Shown: positions 18,246 to 31,123, numbered from the stretch's first letter. The stretch is DNA of 64,000 bases from Oceanobacillus rekensis (GCF_002153375.1 NZ_MTBQ01000004.1:398273-462272), one strand, 5' to 3'. Notes: generated by a model not told the origin, from the letters alone. Made by a program: numbers and translations.

Positions 18246-18276
18246 TTGCGCAGTATTTGGCAAATTACGTTATAAT
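18246..18276 (+). promoter_or_regulatory. Possible metG promoter
   Basis: TATAAT at 18271-18276, with TTGCGC 19 nt upstream. The implied leader of about 45 nt is too short for a T-box. Confidence 0.45.
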
Positions 18277-18315
18277 GGCTACAATAGATTTTATAAGATT
18301 TTGATCGATGGTTAA

Positions 18316-20355
<2,040 letters not shown>

Positions 20356-20364
20356 ATAATAAAT

Positions 20365-20400
20365 ACCCTGCTGGAAAACTTAGCAGGGTGTTTGTTTTTG
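20365..20400 (+). terminator. metG terminator
   Basis: ACCCTGCT (20365-20372) pairs with AGCAGGGT (20382-20389), followed by GTTTGTTTTT. Confidence 0.9.
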
Positions 20401-20414
20401 AATTCGGCGTAAAT

Positions 20415-20522
20415 GCTCGAGGCTGTACCCTAAGACGCACCTCTACCAAGAACGATACCGGACGGCAGCACTAGCGTAATACCTTTAGGAATATGCATAA
20501 AGTTATTTCGCATAGTTAATAG
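20415..20522. repeat. Dispersed repeat family A, decayed reversed copy
   Basis: Contains GAGGCTGTACCCTAAG and ACCGGACGGCAGC, the reverse complement of the family-A core, and ends near TTCGCATAGTTAATAG. It occupies most of the metG-tatD gap. Confidence 0.5.
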
Positions 20523-20569
20523 TGAGCGATGCGCGACAGAGCCTAAATATATTAAAAAGGATGAGCAAT

Positions 20570-21337
20570 ATGTTATTTGATACACATGTGCATTTAAATG
20601 CAAGGCAATTTGAAGAAGATAGGGAAGAAACGATACAGCGGGCTCTTGATGCAGGGGTTCGCTATATGGTTGTCGTAGGATTTGATAGGGAAACCATTCC
20701 ACTCGCCATTGAGATCGCTGAACAGAATGAAACAATCTATGCTGCGGTCGGCTGGCATCCCGTCGATGCCATAGATATGACCGATGAGGATCTGCAATGG
20801 ATCAAAGATTTGTCAGCACATCCAAAAGTTGTTGCGATTGGGGAAATGGGCCTTGATTATCATTGGGATAAGTCACCGAAGGAAGTTCAAAAGGAAGTCT
20901 TTCGTAAACAAATCCGTCTCGCAAAAGAAGTGAATATGCCGATTATCATTCATAATCGGGAAGCTACAGGGGATATCATTGAAATACTTAAAGAAGAAGA
21001 GGCTCGAGAGGTCGGTGGAATTATGCACTGCTACAATGACTCTGTAGACTATGTACAAGCATGTTTGGATATGAACTTTTATATATCCCTCGGTGGTCCT
21101 GTAACCTTTAAAAATGCGCCATTACCGAAAGAGGTAGCTAAACAGGTACCATTGGGTCGATTACTGATTGAAACAGACGCACCATATTTAGCACCCCACC
21201 CAAACCGCGGTAAGCGAAATGAACCTGCATACGTTAAATTGGTTGCAGAAAAAATCGCAGAATTAAGAGAGATGGATGTTGAAGAACTTAGTGAACGTAC
21301 AACTAAGAACGGACTATCATTATTTGGAATTAAATAA
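20570..21337 (+). CDS. yabD: TatD-family metal-dependent DNase (YabD)
   Basis: 255 residues from ATG 20570, the same as B. subtilis YabD; in-frame ATG 20561 overlaps the SD (AAAAAGGATG). The TIM-barrel metal sites are clear: HxH at His6/His8 (FDTHVHLN), the bridging Glu in GEMGLDY, His in IIIHNRE, His in IMHCYN and the final Asp in IETDAPYL. TatD enzymes are 3'-5' exonucleases; the physiological role here is unknown. It lies between metG and yabE as in B. subtilis. Confidence 0.95.
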   Translation: MLFDTHVHLNARQFEEDREETIQRALDAGVRYMVVVGFDRETIPLAIEIAEQNETIYAAVGWHPVDAIDMTDEDLQWIKDLSAHPKVVAIGEMGLDYHWDKSPKEVQKEVFRKQIRLAKEVNMPIIIHNREATGDIIEILKEEEAREVGGIMHCYNDSVDYVQACLDMNFYISLGGPVTFKNAPLPKEVAKQVPLGRLLIETDAPYLAPHPNRGKRNEPAYVKLVAEKIAELREMDVEELSERTTKNGLSLFGIK

Positions 21338-21357
21338 CTGTTAAAATGTTTTTAATA

Positions 21358-21418
21358 TTTATATAAACTATGAAAGGAGATTGATACCAAGTCAGTCTCC
21401 TTTCATAGTTTATATAAA
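21358..21418 (+). terminator. 23-bp perfect inverted repeat acting as yabD terminator
   Basis: The arm 21358-21380 (TTTATATAAACTATGAAAGG...) is the exact reverse complement of 21396-21418, with a 15-nt loop. The right arm runs into the start of a family-A element. Confidence 0.65.
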
Positions 21419-21859
21419 GTGCGAACTAACTGCTAGTATGTGCTTTTACCGCCGTCCGGGATCGCTACGGGTGGATGCGCACCTTAGGGCACGGCCTCAG
21501 CCCCGAAGAGAAAACCACTCTTCTGGTCTTCGGACACGTGCTGTTCTAAGCAGGACAAGGAAGGCTTCGGCAGCTTTTGCATCTTCGTAAGAAAATTGGT
21601 TTGTATTTTCAAGGAGTCACCGCCCACAGCGATGCCGGACTGGTGAAGTTGTATGATACATTTTTTAACAATCACTAATGCAGTTACTAATTTGTAAACT
21701 TCTAACCATCTCTGGGAAATATACGAAGACTCCAGTGGGAGGAAAGGCATCGGTGAGACTCTGAAATGCGTTAGCGTGAAGAGGCTCACCAGCCGCCCTA
21801 AGTGCGCGAAGTATATTTCCCAGAGCGTCGCCGAAGCTTCTTATTTGGTTAGTAGTTTA
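21413..21859. repeat. Dispersed repeat family A, longest copy
   Basis: About 447 bp within the 710-base gap between yabD and yabE. Left end TATAAAGTGCGAACTAACTGC, right end GGTTAGTAGTTTA. It has the conserved core GGTGGATGCGCACCTTAGGG near the left and TATTTCCCAGAGCG near the right, with extra sequence between. ORFs crossing it have no protein-like character. After it, 21860-22047 is AT-rich and probably holds the yabE promoter, which I cannot define. Confidence 0.65.
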
Positions 21860-22047
21860 CCTCGATTACGTACCAGATAAATCAATTCATTCAAGCTCAG
21901 AAACAGTGGATCGTTCAGCGGCTTTTTATGTTCCGTTGCCTCCGCATTTGTCCGTTGTAACCTAATTGTAAACAAACCGTAAAATGAATGGCTTTGACTT
22001 TGCATACACCAGTTTATATAATCAATTGGTAATAAGGGGGCAGGAGC

Positions 22048-23277
22048 ATGCGAAATTATTCAAAGCTATTGCCGGCATCGAAAATGAAGCTGGTTATTTC
22101 AAGTATTGGTGTTTTAGCACTACTTGTATTTTCTGGATTTGTACTATTTGAAGCAACGAAAGCGGAAGTAGTTTTTGCAGAGAACGGAAAAGAACAAACA
22201 GTAAGCACGCACACAAATACAGTTGAAGACTTGCTTGATGAATTAGGAATTACCATTGGACAGCATGATGAATTATCCCATGAAATGGACACACCCATTG
22301 AACATGGAATGTCTGTTGAATTCGAGGCTGCTAAGGAAATAAACGTTAGTATTGATGGAGTAGAAGAGACCTACTATACAACCACTGAGACAGTGGGAGC
22401 CTTTTTGGCAGATGAAAATCTTTCGTTTAAAGAACAAGATATCATATCACATAATGCGAAAGACTCAACCAAAGATGGATTACATATTGAAGTGTTAACT
22501 GCATACGAGGTTGCCATCAATGATGGTGGTAAAGTAAAGAAGATTTGGACAACCGATGGCACTGTAGAAGACTTATTGAATAAAGCCGAAGTAAAATACG
22601 ACCAAAATAGTGAAGACAAAGTCGAACCTGCGCTTGATGAAGTAATAACAAAGGGTGACAAAGTTTCGATAGTTCGTGTTAGTGAGGAAGAAGAGGTCTT
22701 GATTGAACCATTGGCTTATAAAACTGAAAAACGTGAGGATGGATCCCTCCTAAAAGGGAATGAAAAGGTTATTTCAGAAGGTAAAGAAGGGACCGTTAAG
22801 AAAGTATATAAAGTTATAAAAGAAAATGGTAAAGAAGCGGAACGTGAGCTTGTTAATGAAGAGGTTACCGAAAGTGTTGCCCAAATTGTTGCTATTGGTA
22901 CGAAAGAAAAAAAACAGGAATCAAATCTTGTTACAGCTGCAAGTAATCAATCAAATGCACAAGCCACATCGGCGAGTAATTCAGGTGGTAAAACGTTAAC
23001 CATGACCGCTAGTGCATTTACTGCAGGATGTAGTGGGTGTTCTGGGATGACTGCTACAGGAATTAACTTGAAAGCAAACCCAAATAAAAAAGTTATTGCC
23101 GTTGACCCAAACGTTATTCCTTTAGGAACACGAGTATGGGTGGAAGGCTATGGAGAAGCGGTTGCTGGTGATACTGGTGGAAATATTAAAGGGAATCGTA
23201 TTGATATTCATGTTCCAAATAAATCAGAAGCTTTTTCATGGGGGATTAAAACGGTCCAGGTAAAAGTTCTGGATTAA
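22048..23277 (+). CDS. yabE: YabE: G5/DUF348/3D-domain cell-wall protein (Rpf/Sps-like)
   Basis: 409 residues, ATG 22048 after AAGGGGGCAGG. An N-terminal signal anchor (about 14-36, hydrophobic after KMK) is followed by repeated ubiquitin-like DUF348 modules (about 40-190), a G5 domain (about 205-283) and a C-terminal 3D domain (about 315-409) with the aspartates of VDPNVIP, AGDTGG and NRIDIHVP. The 3D domain is the catalytic part in MltA-like lytic enzymes, so an extracellular peptidoglycan-remodelling role is likely. The last residues are VQVKVLD. B. subtilis yabE is also controlled by an antisense RNA; I see no proof of one here. Confidence 0.93.
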   Translation: MRNYSKLLPASKMKLVISSIGVLALLVFSGFVLFEATKAEVVFAENGKEQTVSTHTNTVEDLLDELGITIGQHDELSHEMDTPIEHGMSVEFEAAKEINVSIDGVEETYYTTTETVGAFLADENLSFKEQDIISHNAKDSTKDGLHIEVLTAYEVAINDGGKVKKIWTTDGTVEDLLNKAEVKYDQNSEDKVEPALDEVITKGDKVSIVRVSEEEEVLIEPLAYKTEKREDGSLLKGNEKVISEGKEGTVKKVYKVIKENGKEAERELVNEEVTESVAQIVAIGTKEKKQESNLVTAASNQSNAQATSASNSGGKTLTMTASAFTAGCSGCSGMTATGINLKANPNKKVIAVDPNVIPLGTRVWVEGYGEAVAGDTGGNIKGNRIDIHVPNKSEAFSWGIKTVQVKVLD

Positions 23278-23314
23278 TGATGTAATTATATATTTTTATA
23301 AAATGGGAAAAGAT

Positions 23315-23350
23315 GCTCTTATCATGCTATGATGATAAGAGCTTTTACAT
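23315..23350 (+). terminator. yabE terminator
   Basis: GCTCTTATCAT (23315-23325) pairs with ATGATAAGAGC (23332-23342), followed by TTTTACATTCT. Confidence 0.85.
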
Positions 23351-23405
23351 TCTATTTCACAAACAGGTTATAACTCGTATGACCGCATTTATTGGAGGAA
23401 ATCTT

Positions 23406-24841
<1,436 letters not shown>

Positions 24842-24843
<2 letters not shown>

Positions 24844-24889
24844 GAATGCAGCTATTGCTCATGACTGGGTAATAGTTGCATTCTTTTTC
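24842..24889 (+). terminator. ksgA terminator
   Basis: AAGAATGCA (24842-24850) and TGCATTCTT (24877-24885), with additional CTATT/AATAG pairs inside, then TTT. Confidence 0.85.
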
Positions 24890-24913
24890 ATATCCTAATA
24901 AATCCAGTGAGGA

Positions 24914-24941
24914 ACAGGTGCCCTGATATCCTCATAGTCTA
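24914..24941 (+). promoter_or_regulatory. Predicted sigma-K promoter of yabG
   Basis: AC (24914-24915), a 17-nt spacer, then CATAGTCTA (24933-24941), an exact CATAnnnTA. B. subtilis yabG is a sigma-K gene. Confidence 0.7.
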
Positions 24942-24970
24942 TAGGAGAACGAAGTCTAAGAGGTGGATAT

Positions 24971-25837
24971 ATGGATATTACTATTGGTGAACTCGTTACA
25001 CGAAAATCATACAAACATGACTTACTGTTTCGTGTAGCAGCAATTAAAAAAGACACAGTAATTTTACATGGAGCTGACATAAGGCTGGAAGCAGATGCTC
25101 CGATGGATGACCTTGTTATAGCAGACAGCAGAGAAGTTGTGAAACGACAGGAAAGGGAAAAACAGAAGGAAGAGTTTTCCTATCGGCTTTTTAGACAGGA
25201 TTATCAGCTTATGAAAGAAAAAAGAACCTATCAAACAACAGATGGCTATCTTCACGAAGGTAAGTTTTTTCAACTGCCGGCAAAGGTACTTCATATGGAT
25301 GGGGATCAAACCTATTTAAGAAAATGCATTTCTTTATACCAGCGTGTTGGTCTACAGGTTCATGGTGTTCATATCAATGAGAAAGAAATGCCGAATGAAA
25401 TCGGAAGCCTTGTGGAGCGAATACAACCAGATATTATTGTGATAACCGGCCATGACTCCTATTCTAAAAGTAAAGGTATGAAAAACAATCTCCATGCATA
25501 TAGACATTCCAAATATTTTGCAGAAACGGTGAGAGAGGCAAGGCGAATCAATCCAAATCTTGATCAACTCGTCATCTTTGCTGGAGCTTGCCAGTCCCAT
25601 TTTGAATCCCTTATCCGTGCAGGGGCCAACTACGCCAGTTCACCTTTACGAGTTAATATTCATGCGCTAGACCCTGTCTATATCGCTGCTAAAATTGCTT
25701 ATACCCCATTTATGGAAAGTGTCAGTATTTGGGATGCCTTAAGAAACACATTGACAGGGGAAAAAGGAATGGGTGGAATTGAAACAAGAGGTTTGCTTCG
25801 AACTGGAATGCCATATCTCGAGGAAAATGAAGAGTAA
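24971..25837 (+). CDS. yabG: Sporulation-specific protease YabG
   Basis: 288 residues, ATG 24971 after SD AGAGGTGG. Conserved segments include the N-terminal ITIGELVTRKSYKHDLLF, VLHMDGDQTYLRKCISLYQ, DIIVITGHDSY and IFAGACQSHFESLIRAGANYASSP, the latter holding the Cys/His pair proposed for this cysteine-type protease. YabG processes coat proteins and allows SafA/GerQ cross-linking late in the mother cell. A sigma-K promoter directly upstream agrees. Confidence 0.95.
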   Translation: MDITIGELVTRKSYKHDLLFRVAAIKKDTVILHGADIRLEADAPMDDLVIADSREVVKRQEREKQKEEFSYRLFRQDYQLMKEKRTYQTTDGYLHEGKFFQLPAKVLHMDGDQTYLRKCISLYQRVGLQVHGVHINEKEMPNEIGSLVERIQPDIIVITGHDSYSKSKGMKNNLHAYRHSKYFAETVREARRINPNLDQLVIFAGACQSHFESLIRAGANYASSPLRVNIHALDPVYIAAKIAYTPFMESVSIWDALRNTLTGEKGMGGIETRGLLRTGMPYLEENEE

Positions 25838-25975
25838 ATTTGGGAAATTATCCTTATCCTGAAGTGATAAGGTCCCAATCTTTGCTGTGGACAAGTTATT
25901 TTTAAAAAATTTGATGAAATAATACATATATTGCTAACAATTACAAATAATATAGGAAATAGGCAAATTTAATTG

Positions 25976-26005
25976 TTGACAGGGAAAAAGACTTACTGAT
26001 ATAAT
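25976..26005 (+). promoter_or_regulatory. veg promoter (strong sigma-A)
   Basis: Perfect TTGACA (25976-25981), an 18-nt spacer and perfect TATAAT (26000-26005). A second TATAAT lies at about 26046-26051 without a good -35. veg has one of the strongest B. subtilis vegetative promoters. Confidence 0.85.
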
Positions 26006-26068
26006 ATAAAGTTTTATTTGACTATTGGACGGGTTTGTGATAAACTATAATTAGTGAGGTGGAGTGTA

Positions 26069-26332
26069 GTGGCTAAAACATTAATCGAAATTAAGCAAGG
26101 TCTTGAATGTCATGTTGGAAAAAGGTTGAAATTAAAGGCTAACGGCGGAAGAAGAAAGACGATTATTCGGTCAGGAATTCTGGCAGAAACATATCCTTCC
26201 GTTTTTATCGTTGAGCTTGACCAAGACGAGAATGCATTCGAACGTGTTTCGTACAGCTATGCAGACATATTAACAGAGACGGTTGAATTAAATTTTTTAG
26301 ATGGAAATAAAGCATTGGTAATGGAACAGTAG
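26069..26332 (+). CDS. veg: Veg protein
   Basis: 87 residues from GTG 26069 after SD GAGGTGGAG; upstream GTG 26054 would add five residues. [24 protein letters not shown] and the [18 protein letters not shown] block are nearly unchanged from B. subtilis Veg (86 residues). Veg stimulates biofilm gene expression through an unclear route involving SinR. Monocistronic, with strong promoter and terminator. Confidence 0.96.
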   Translation: MAKTLIEIKQGLECHVGKRLKLKANGGRRKTIIRSGILAETYPSVFIVELDQDENAFERVSYSYADILTETVELNFLDGNKALVMEQ

Positions 26333-26353
26333 ACATTTGTCTACTGTTTTTTT
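26325..26353 (+). terminator. veg terminator
   Basis: ACAGTAGAC (26326-26334) pairs with GTCTACTGT (26339-26347), followed by a T run. The stem overlaps the veg stop codon. Confidence 0.9.
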
Positions 26354-26365
26354 GCTTTTAGTATG

Positions 26366-26421
26366 TGTTCAAAAAGAGGATAAAATAACAAAGGATTCAT
26401 TTTCACTGGACTTTTTAAACA
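26366..26421. repeat. Family B repeat, 56-bp internally deleted derivative
   Basis: TGTTCAAAAAG (26366-26376) and CTTTTTAAACA (26411-26421) frame only 34 bases. The left end keeps AGGATAAAA and the right end CACTGGA, as in longer copies. Confidence 0.6.
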
Positions 26422-26556
26422 GAAAGCTAAGATTATTGCCCTCATACGTTATAAATATTTCCTTTTTTACATACATCTGACTGGAGTTTATAAAGGGAAT
26501 CGGCATAAACTAATATTGTCGTAAAGAAAGCTCAAACAGAAAGGGGTTGTTCTTTC

Positions 26557-26736
26557 ATGGGTAGACGCCGAGGGATCATGTCAGACCATTTGAAGGAAGA
26601 GATTGCCAAAGAGTTAGGGTTTTACGACACGGTACAACAAGAAGGCTGGGGTGGCATCAAGTCAAGGGATGCCGGTAATATGGTGAAACGAGCAATTGAA
26701 ATAGCCCAAGAAAGTATGCAAAAAGGCAAATCCTAA
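26557..26736 (+). CDS. sspF: Small acid-soluble spore protein, alpha/beta type, SspF
   Basis: 59 residues ([20 protein letters not shown]... to QKGKS), ATG 26557 after [29 protein letters not shown] carries the GPR-type cleavage and DNA-binding helices, and [13 protein letters not shown] the second helix. Alpha/beta SASPs coat spore DNA in an A-like form and protect it from UV and heat. Placement between veg and ispE is as in B. subtilis. Sigma-G is expected, but I could not find a clean -10. Its terminator overlaps the stop. Confidence 0.95.
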   Translation: MGRRRGIMSDHLKEEIAKELGFYDTVQQEGWGGIKSRDAGNMVKRAIEIAQESMQKGKS

Positions 26737-26754
26737 CGGGTTTGCCTTTTTTTA
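26721..26754 (+). terminator. sspF terminator
   Basis: AAAAGGCAAA (26721-26730) pairs with TTTGCCTTTT (26741-26750) and a T run follows. The left arm is inside the coding sequence. Confidence 0.88.
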
Positions 26755-26819
26755 TCCATTTTACCCTGAAGTTGATATTCTGCCATAGCACAATTTGGCT
26801 CACAAGCCCGGTGAATAGC

Positions 26820-26868
26820 TTCGTGTATTCCCAATTCGTTCGCCGAAGATATGTCGTAGTTTATAGAC
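26820..26868. repeat. Dispersed repeat family A, end fragment
   Basis: CGTGTATTCCCAATTCGTTC, then GCCGAAGATATGTCGTAGTTTATAG split over the right end; it matches the right terminus of family A. It lies in the 334-base gap between sspF and ispE, otherwise featureless. Confidence 0.5.
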
Positions 26869-27070
26869 TTTGTGGCAATTGGGAAGGATAAACTGTAGTT
26901 CTAACTTCCTAAAAACAGCTTTGTTTTATAATAACGGTTAGGGGAATTGGAATAATTACATGCATGTATTTAATTATTTCCCATCGTTAACAACACGCGG
27001 GTCGCCTATGTTTTTTTATTATGTTACAATTACTTATATTTTCTTAGAACGTGACAAGGTGGTGATAACA

Positions 27071-27922
27071 ATGACTATATTAGAGAAAGCCCCAGCGAAG
27101 ATTAATCTGTCTCTTGATGTTTTAAGAAAAAGAGATGATGGATATCATGATGTGGAAATGATTATGACTTCCGTTGATTTGGCTGATCGTATTGAACTAG
27201 AACGAATAGATGAAGATAAAATTGAGATTTCCTTAGAAAGCAGATATGTACCGAATGATGAACGGAATTTAGCTTATAAAGCGGCACAGGTTTTTAAAGC
27301 TGCTTATTGTATTTCGGAAGGTGTCCATATCAGGATTGACAAATCGATACCAGTATCAGCTGGTCTCGGTGGCGGCAGCGCAGATGCAGCAGCGGTGTTG
27401 CGGGGGCTTAACAGACTATGGTCATTGGATATCCCACTTAAAGAATTAGCAGATCTAGGCTCTACCATCGGTGCAGACGTAGCTTTCTGTGTATATGGGA
27501 ATACAGCAATAGCAAGAGGTTATGGTGAAAAAATAGAAAAATTACCATCCCCACCTCCCTGCTGGATTATTTTAGCCAAACCAGACATTGGTGTTTCTAC
27601 ACGGACTATTTTTGGGCAAATCAATGTGGAAACAATCGCACATCCAGATACACCTACGATTCTTGAGGCATTAAGGGAAAAGGATTTCAATAAACTATCT
27701 AAAAACATTGGAAATTCACTTGAAGATATTACGTTTGCATTACATCCAGAAGTAATGCAGATTAAAGAGGCAATGATACATGCTGGTGCCGCTGGGGTGC
27801 TTATGAGTGGTAGCGGACCGACTGTTTATGGTTTAGTCGAACACCAGGGGAAAGCAACCCGCATCTATAATGGCATGCGTGGGTTTTGTGATGAAGTATA
27901 TCTTGTTCGTTTATTAGGATAA
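27071..27922 (+). CDS. ispE: 4-diphosphocytidyl-2-C-methyl-D-erythritol kinase
   Basis: 283 residues from ATG 27071, after SD AAGGTGGTG. The frame is open to 26960, but that stretch has no SD or homology. GHMP kinase motifs: [40 protein letters not shown] and [11 protein letters not shown]. The enzyme is in the MEP isoprenoid route. Located between sspF and purR, as in B. subtilis. Confidence 0.96.
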   Translation: MTILEKAPAKINLSLDVLRKRDDGYHDVEMIMTSVDLADRIELERIDEDKIEISLESRYVPNDERNLAYKAAQVFKAAYCISEGVHIRIDKSIPVSAGLGGGSADAAAVLRGLNRLWSLDIPLKELADLGSTIGADVAFCVYGNTAIARGYGEKIEKLPSPPPCWIILAKPDIGVSTRTIFGQINVETIAHPDTPTILEALREKDFNKLSKNIGNSLEDITFALHPEVMQIKEAMIHAGAAGVLMSGSGPTVYGLVEHQGKATRIYNGMRGFCDEVYLVRLLG

Positions 27923-27987
27923 GCGTTGCCAAAACGCGTATAATAATGGTATATTACTTATTAAATATACGGTTTTGGGGTGTAGTA

Positions 27988-28812
27988 ATGAAAAGAAGCA
28001 ATCGACTGGTTATATTAACTGATTTTTTCCTGGAATATCCAAGAAAACATATACAATTGCCATATTTTGTATCACTTTGTGAGACAACGAAGTCTTCTAT
28101 TAGTGAAGATTTGGATATTATAAATGATGTTTTTCAAAAACAGGGTATGGGCTACTTGCAACGTACTACAGGTGCGAGTGGTGGAGTTAAGTATATACCT
28201 GAGTACTCTCATAAAAAGAGTATGCAATTCATTGATGAATTAAAAAATAAACTCGAAGATCCCGCCCGGATTTTACCTGGTGGGTATCTTTATATGAGTG
28301 ATTTACTGGGTGATCCGACAATAGTAAGAGAAATCGGCCGTGTTTTTGCATCTGCCTTTTCCAAGATGGATATCGATGTTATTGTCACGGTTGCAACTAA
28401 AGGAATTCCATTGGCATATGCGGTTGCCTCTTTCCTGAATGTTCCTGTTGTCATTGCCAGAAGAGATCCGAAAGTAACGGAGGGATCCTCTGTAAGTATT
28501 AACTATGTCTCGGGTTCGTCACGGAAAATACAAACGATGGTATTGCCCAAGCGCAGCCTTGAAGAAGGTGCCAATGTCTGTATTATTGATGATTTCATGA
28601 AAGCAGGTGGCACCATTACAGGTATGGTCAATCTGCTTGCTGAATTTGATGCGCATGTACAAGCAATAGGGGTACTTGTCGAAGCGGATGATGAAGAAGA
28701 AGAACGTGTCGTAAATAGCTATACTTCCTTAGTGAAAATAACTAACGTAGATATTAGACATCATAATATTGAAATACAAGCAGGTAATTATGTGGAGAAT
28801 CACATCAACTAA
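27988..28812 (+). CDS. purR: Purine operon repressor PurR
   Basis: 274 residues from ATG 27988 (preceded by GGGGTG). The N-terminal winged helix (RSNRLVILTDFFLEYP, CETTKSSISEDL) precedes a PRTase-like domain whose PRPP loop reads CIIDDFMKAGGTITGM. PRPP binding lifts repression. The usual downstream yabJ (RidA family) is absent; spoVG follows directly after a 155-base gap. Confidence 0.96.
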   Translation: MKRSNRLVILTDFFLEYPRKHIQLPYFVSLCETTKSSISEDLDIINDVFQKQGMGYLQRTTGASGGVKYIPEYSHKKSMQFIDELKNKLEDPARILPGGYLYMSDLLGDPTIVREIGRVFASAFSKMDIDVIVTVATKGIPLAYAVASFLNVPVVIARRDPKVTEGSSVSINYVSGSSRKIQTMVLPKRSLEEGANVCIIDDFMKAGGTITGMVNLLAEFDAHVQAIGVLVEADDEEEERVVNSYTSLVKITNVDIRHHNIEIQAGNYVENHIN

Positions 28813-28897
28813 TTTCTTAATTTTGATTGATTAATTGTTAACCTTTCTTTTTGAACTTACATGTTATTTAAAATATTTAATTTTTTTCGTATTTCAA

Positions 28898-28926
28898 GCA
28901 GGAATTTAAGGTTGTTTTGTTGAAAT
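28898..28926 (+). promoter_or_regulatory. spoVG promoter (sigma-H)
   Basis: GCAGGAATT (28898-28906) fits RnAGGAwWW, followed by 12 nt and GTTGAAAT (28919-28926) fitting RnnGAAT-like. A long A/T tract lies just upstream, as in B. subtilis spoVG, where AbrB binds. Confidence 0.75.
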
Positions 28927-28967
28927 AGTTTAGTGTAAGTTCAAATGGGAAAAGGTGGTGAGACATC

Positions 28968-29270
28968 ATGGAAGTAACTGACGTTAGATTACGCCGCGTT
29001 AATACAGAGGGCAGAATGCGAGCTATTGCATCTATTACGTTGGATCAGGAGTTTGTTGTCCATGATATACGCGTAATTGACGGTAATAATGGATTATTTG
29101 TGGCGATGCCGTCAAAAAGAACTCCAGACGGGGAATTTCGGGATATAGCACATCCAATTAATTCAGGAACAAGGTCAAAGATCCAAGATGCCGTTTTAGA
29201 AGAATACCGTCGTGTAGGTGAAAGTGATAGTGAAGGTGAAATTAAATACGAAGAGGCCGGTGCTTCTTAA
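28968..29270 (+). CDS. spoVG: Septation/RNA-binding regulator SpoVG
   Basis: 100 residues, ATG 28968 with [32 protein letters not shown] and the strand segment [21 protein letters not shown] are highly conserved. SpoVG affects asymmetric septation and binds nucleic acids. It has its own sigma-H promoter and terminator. Confidence 0.97.
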   Translation: MEVTDVRLRRVNTEGRMRAIASITLDQEFVVHDIRVIDGNNGLFVAMPSKRTPDGEFRDIAHPINSGTRSKIQDAVLEEYRRVGESDSEGEIKYEEAGAS

Positions 29271-29296
29271 TAGGGACAGTCATGATTAATCAAGGG

Positions 29297-29330
29297 GGTC
29301 GAACCTGTAACAGGTTGACCTTCTTTTTTG
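29297..29330 (+). terminator. spoVG terminator
   Basis: GGTC-G-AACCTG pairs with CAGGTT-GACC (one bulged G), a three-base loop, then TTCTTTTTT. Confidence 0.85.
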
Positions 29331-29407
29331 TATTTCCGTATAGATTTTTTTATCTGCCCCGTAGTGGAGGTAAACTTCGAAGTAACTTCTATCCTTGTTA
29401 AATCTTA

Positions 29408-29550
29408 TCTATAAACTCATAAAAAGTGACGTAACTGCTGGCTGATATACAAAGACGTGTGCTATTGTTGCCGTCCAGGATCGCTCTGGGCGGATGCGCG
29501 CAGTGTATTTCCCTGAGCGGTTGCCGAAGTTTATCTTACGTTTTAGAAAT
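29408..29550. repeat. Dispersed repeat family A, copy upstream of glmU
   Basis: Has GTGACGTAACTGCTGG, GTTGCCGTCCAGGATCGCTC, GGGCGGATGCGCGC and TATTTCCCTGAGCGGTTG. It lies in the 459-base spoVG-glmU gap; 29551-29729 has no other recognisable element besides the glmU SD. Confidence 0.65.
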
Positions 29551-29729
29551 GCTGCGAAGATTAAAAGATCTACTATTCTTTTCAGTGGGACGAGTAACCG
29601 TAGTTTTGATATTCCAAGAAGTTCCAAAAATTCTTTATTTATTTGTCCTCCATTGCTGTCCTTGTTGAAATAGTATGGTTTTTACGATATATTTTAAAGT
29701 GGATAATTAGAATTGATGGAGGTTTCCTT

Positions 29730-31109
29730 ATGACGAATCGTTATGCTGTCATTCTAGCGGCAGGGCAAGGAACTAGAATGAAGTCTAAGCTTTATAAAGT
29801 ATTGCATCCTGTTGCTGGACGTGCAATGGTGCAACATGTAATAGATCAATTAAATACAGTGAAATTAGATAAAATGGTAACTATCGTCGGATTTGGTGCA
29901 GAGAAGGTGAAGGAGCAAATTGGCCAGGAAAGTGAATTTGTAATCCAGCAAGAACAATTGGGAACAGGACATGCTGTTTTACAGGCAGAGGAATTATTGA
30001 AAGATAAAAAGGGTACTACCATTGTTGCTTGTGGAGATACGCCGCTCATTAAAGGAGAAACATATCAGGCACTATTCCGTCATCACGAAGAATCGGGCGC
30101 AGGGACAACGATTTTGACCGCGAAAACGGATAAACCTGCGGGATATGGCAGAGTTATTCGAAATGAAACGAATGAAGTAGAACGAATTGTTGAACATAAG
30201 GATGCGAGTGAAAGTGAACTGCTTGTAGGCGAAATTAATACTGGTACGTATTGCTTTAATAACCAGGCTCTCTTTGCGGCATTACAGGAAGTTTCTAATG
30301 ATAATGTACAGGGAGAATATTATTTGCCTGATGTCATTGAAATTATGCGAAATCAAGGTGAAAAGGTTAGTGCCTTCTTAACATCCGACTTTGAAGAGAC
30401 GTTGGGAGTTAATGATCGTGTTGCATTGGCTGAAGCTGAAAAAACGATGAAAAAACGTATTAACGAGAAGCATATGCGTAATGGGGTATCGATTATTGAT
30501 CCTGATCACACGTATATCGAACCTGATGTGGTGATTGAGTCGGATGTTATTATTTACCCGGGGACTATTTTAAAAGGGAAAACCATCATTAAAACGAATG
30601 CTGAAATCGGGCCAAACAGTGAAATCACAAATTGCTCGATTGGAGAAGCTACCATTGTTAAACAAAGTGTGGCAAATGACAGTAAAATTGGTGACCGTGT
30701 AAATATTGGTCCATTCGCACATATTAGACCTGATTCGGTGATAGGTAATGATGCTAAATTAGGTAACTTTGTAGAAATAAAGAAAACAGAACTTGGCGAT
30801 AACAGTAAAGTTTCTCACTTAAGTTATATTGGTGATGCAGAAGTAGGAACCAATGTAAACATTGGTTGTGGTACAATTACTGTTAATTATGATGGAGCGA
30901 ATAAATTCTTGACCACCATTGAAGATAACGCATTTATCGGTTGTAATTCAAACCTGATTGCCCCAGTGAAAATCGGTAAGGGATCGTACGTTGCGGCTGG
31001 TTCCACTATTACGGATGATGTTCCTGAAGATGCATTGTCTGTCGCTAGAGCTAGGCAAACGAATAAAGAGGACTATGTTACAAATTTAAAAAGTCGAAAA
31101 AAAGATTAA
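29730..31109 (+). CDS. glmU: Bifunctional UDP-GlcNAc pyrophosphorylase/GlcN-1-P acetyltransferase GlmU
   Basis: 459 residues from ATG 29730 with SD GATGGAGG. The N-terminal nucleotidyltransferase starts [16 protein letters not shown]; the C-terminal left-handed beta-helix has repeats such as [16 protein letters not shown] and the acetyl-CoA site [13 protein letters not shown]. It supplies UDP-GlcNAc for peptidoglycan and teichoic acid. Followed 14 bases later by prs (glmU-prs operon). Confidence 0.97.
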   Translation: MTNRYAVILAAGQGTRMKSKLYKVLHPVAGRAMVQHVIDQLNTVKLDKMVTIVGFGAEKVKEQIGQESEFVIQQEQLGTGHAVLQAEELLKDKKGTTIVACGDTPLIKGETYQALFRHHEESGAGTTILTAKTDKPAGYGRVIRNETNEVERIVEHKDASESELLVGEINTGTYCFNNQALFAALQEVSNDNVQGEYYLPDVIEIMRNQGEKVSAFLTSDFEETLGVNDRVALAEAEKTMKKRINEKHMRNGVSIIDPDHTYIEPDVVIESDVIIYPGTILKGKTIIKTNAEIGPNSEITNCSIGEATIVKQSVANDSKIGDRVNIGPFAHIRPDSVIGNDAKLGNFVEIKKTELGDNSKVSHLSYIGDAEVGTNVNIGCGTITVNYDGANKFLTTIEDNAFIGCNSNLIAPVKIGKGSYVAAGSTITDDVPEDALSVARARQTNKEDYVTNLKSRKKD

Positions 31110-31123
31110 CGGAGGTATATTTC

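Noticed and set aside
26480..26556. sigma-G promoter of sspF
   Set aside because: CATAAACTA is present at 26504, but no -35 at the correct distance; left unannotated.
27923..27987. TTGCCA...TATAAT in front of purR as a promoter
   Set aside because: The two boxes are only seven bases apart, far too close for sigma-A.
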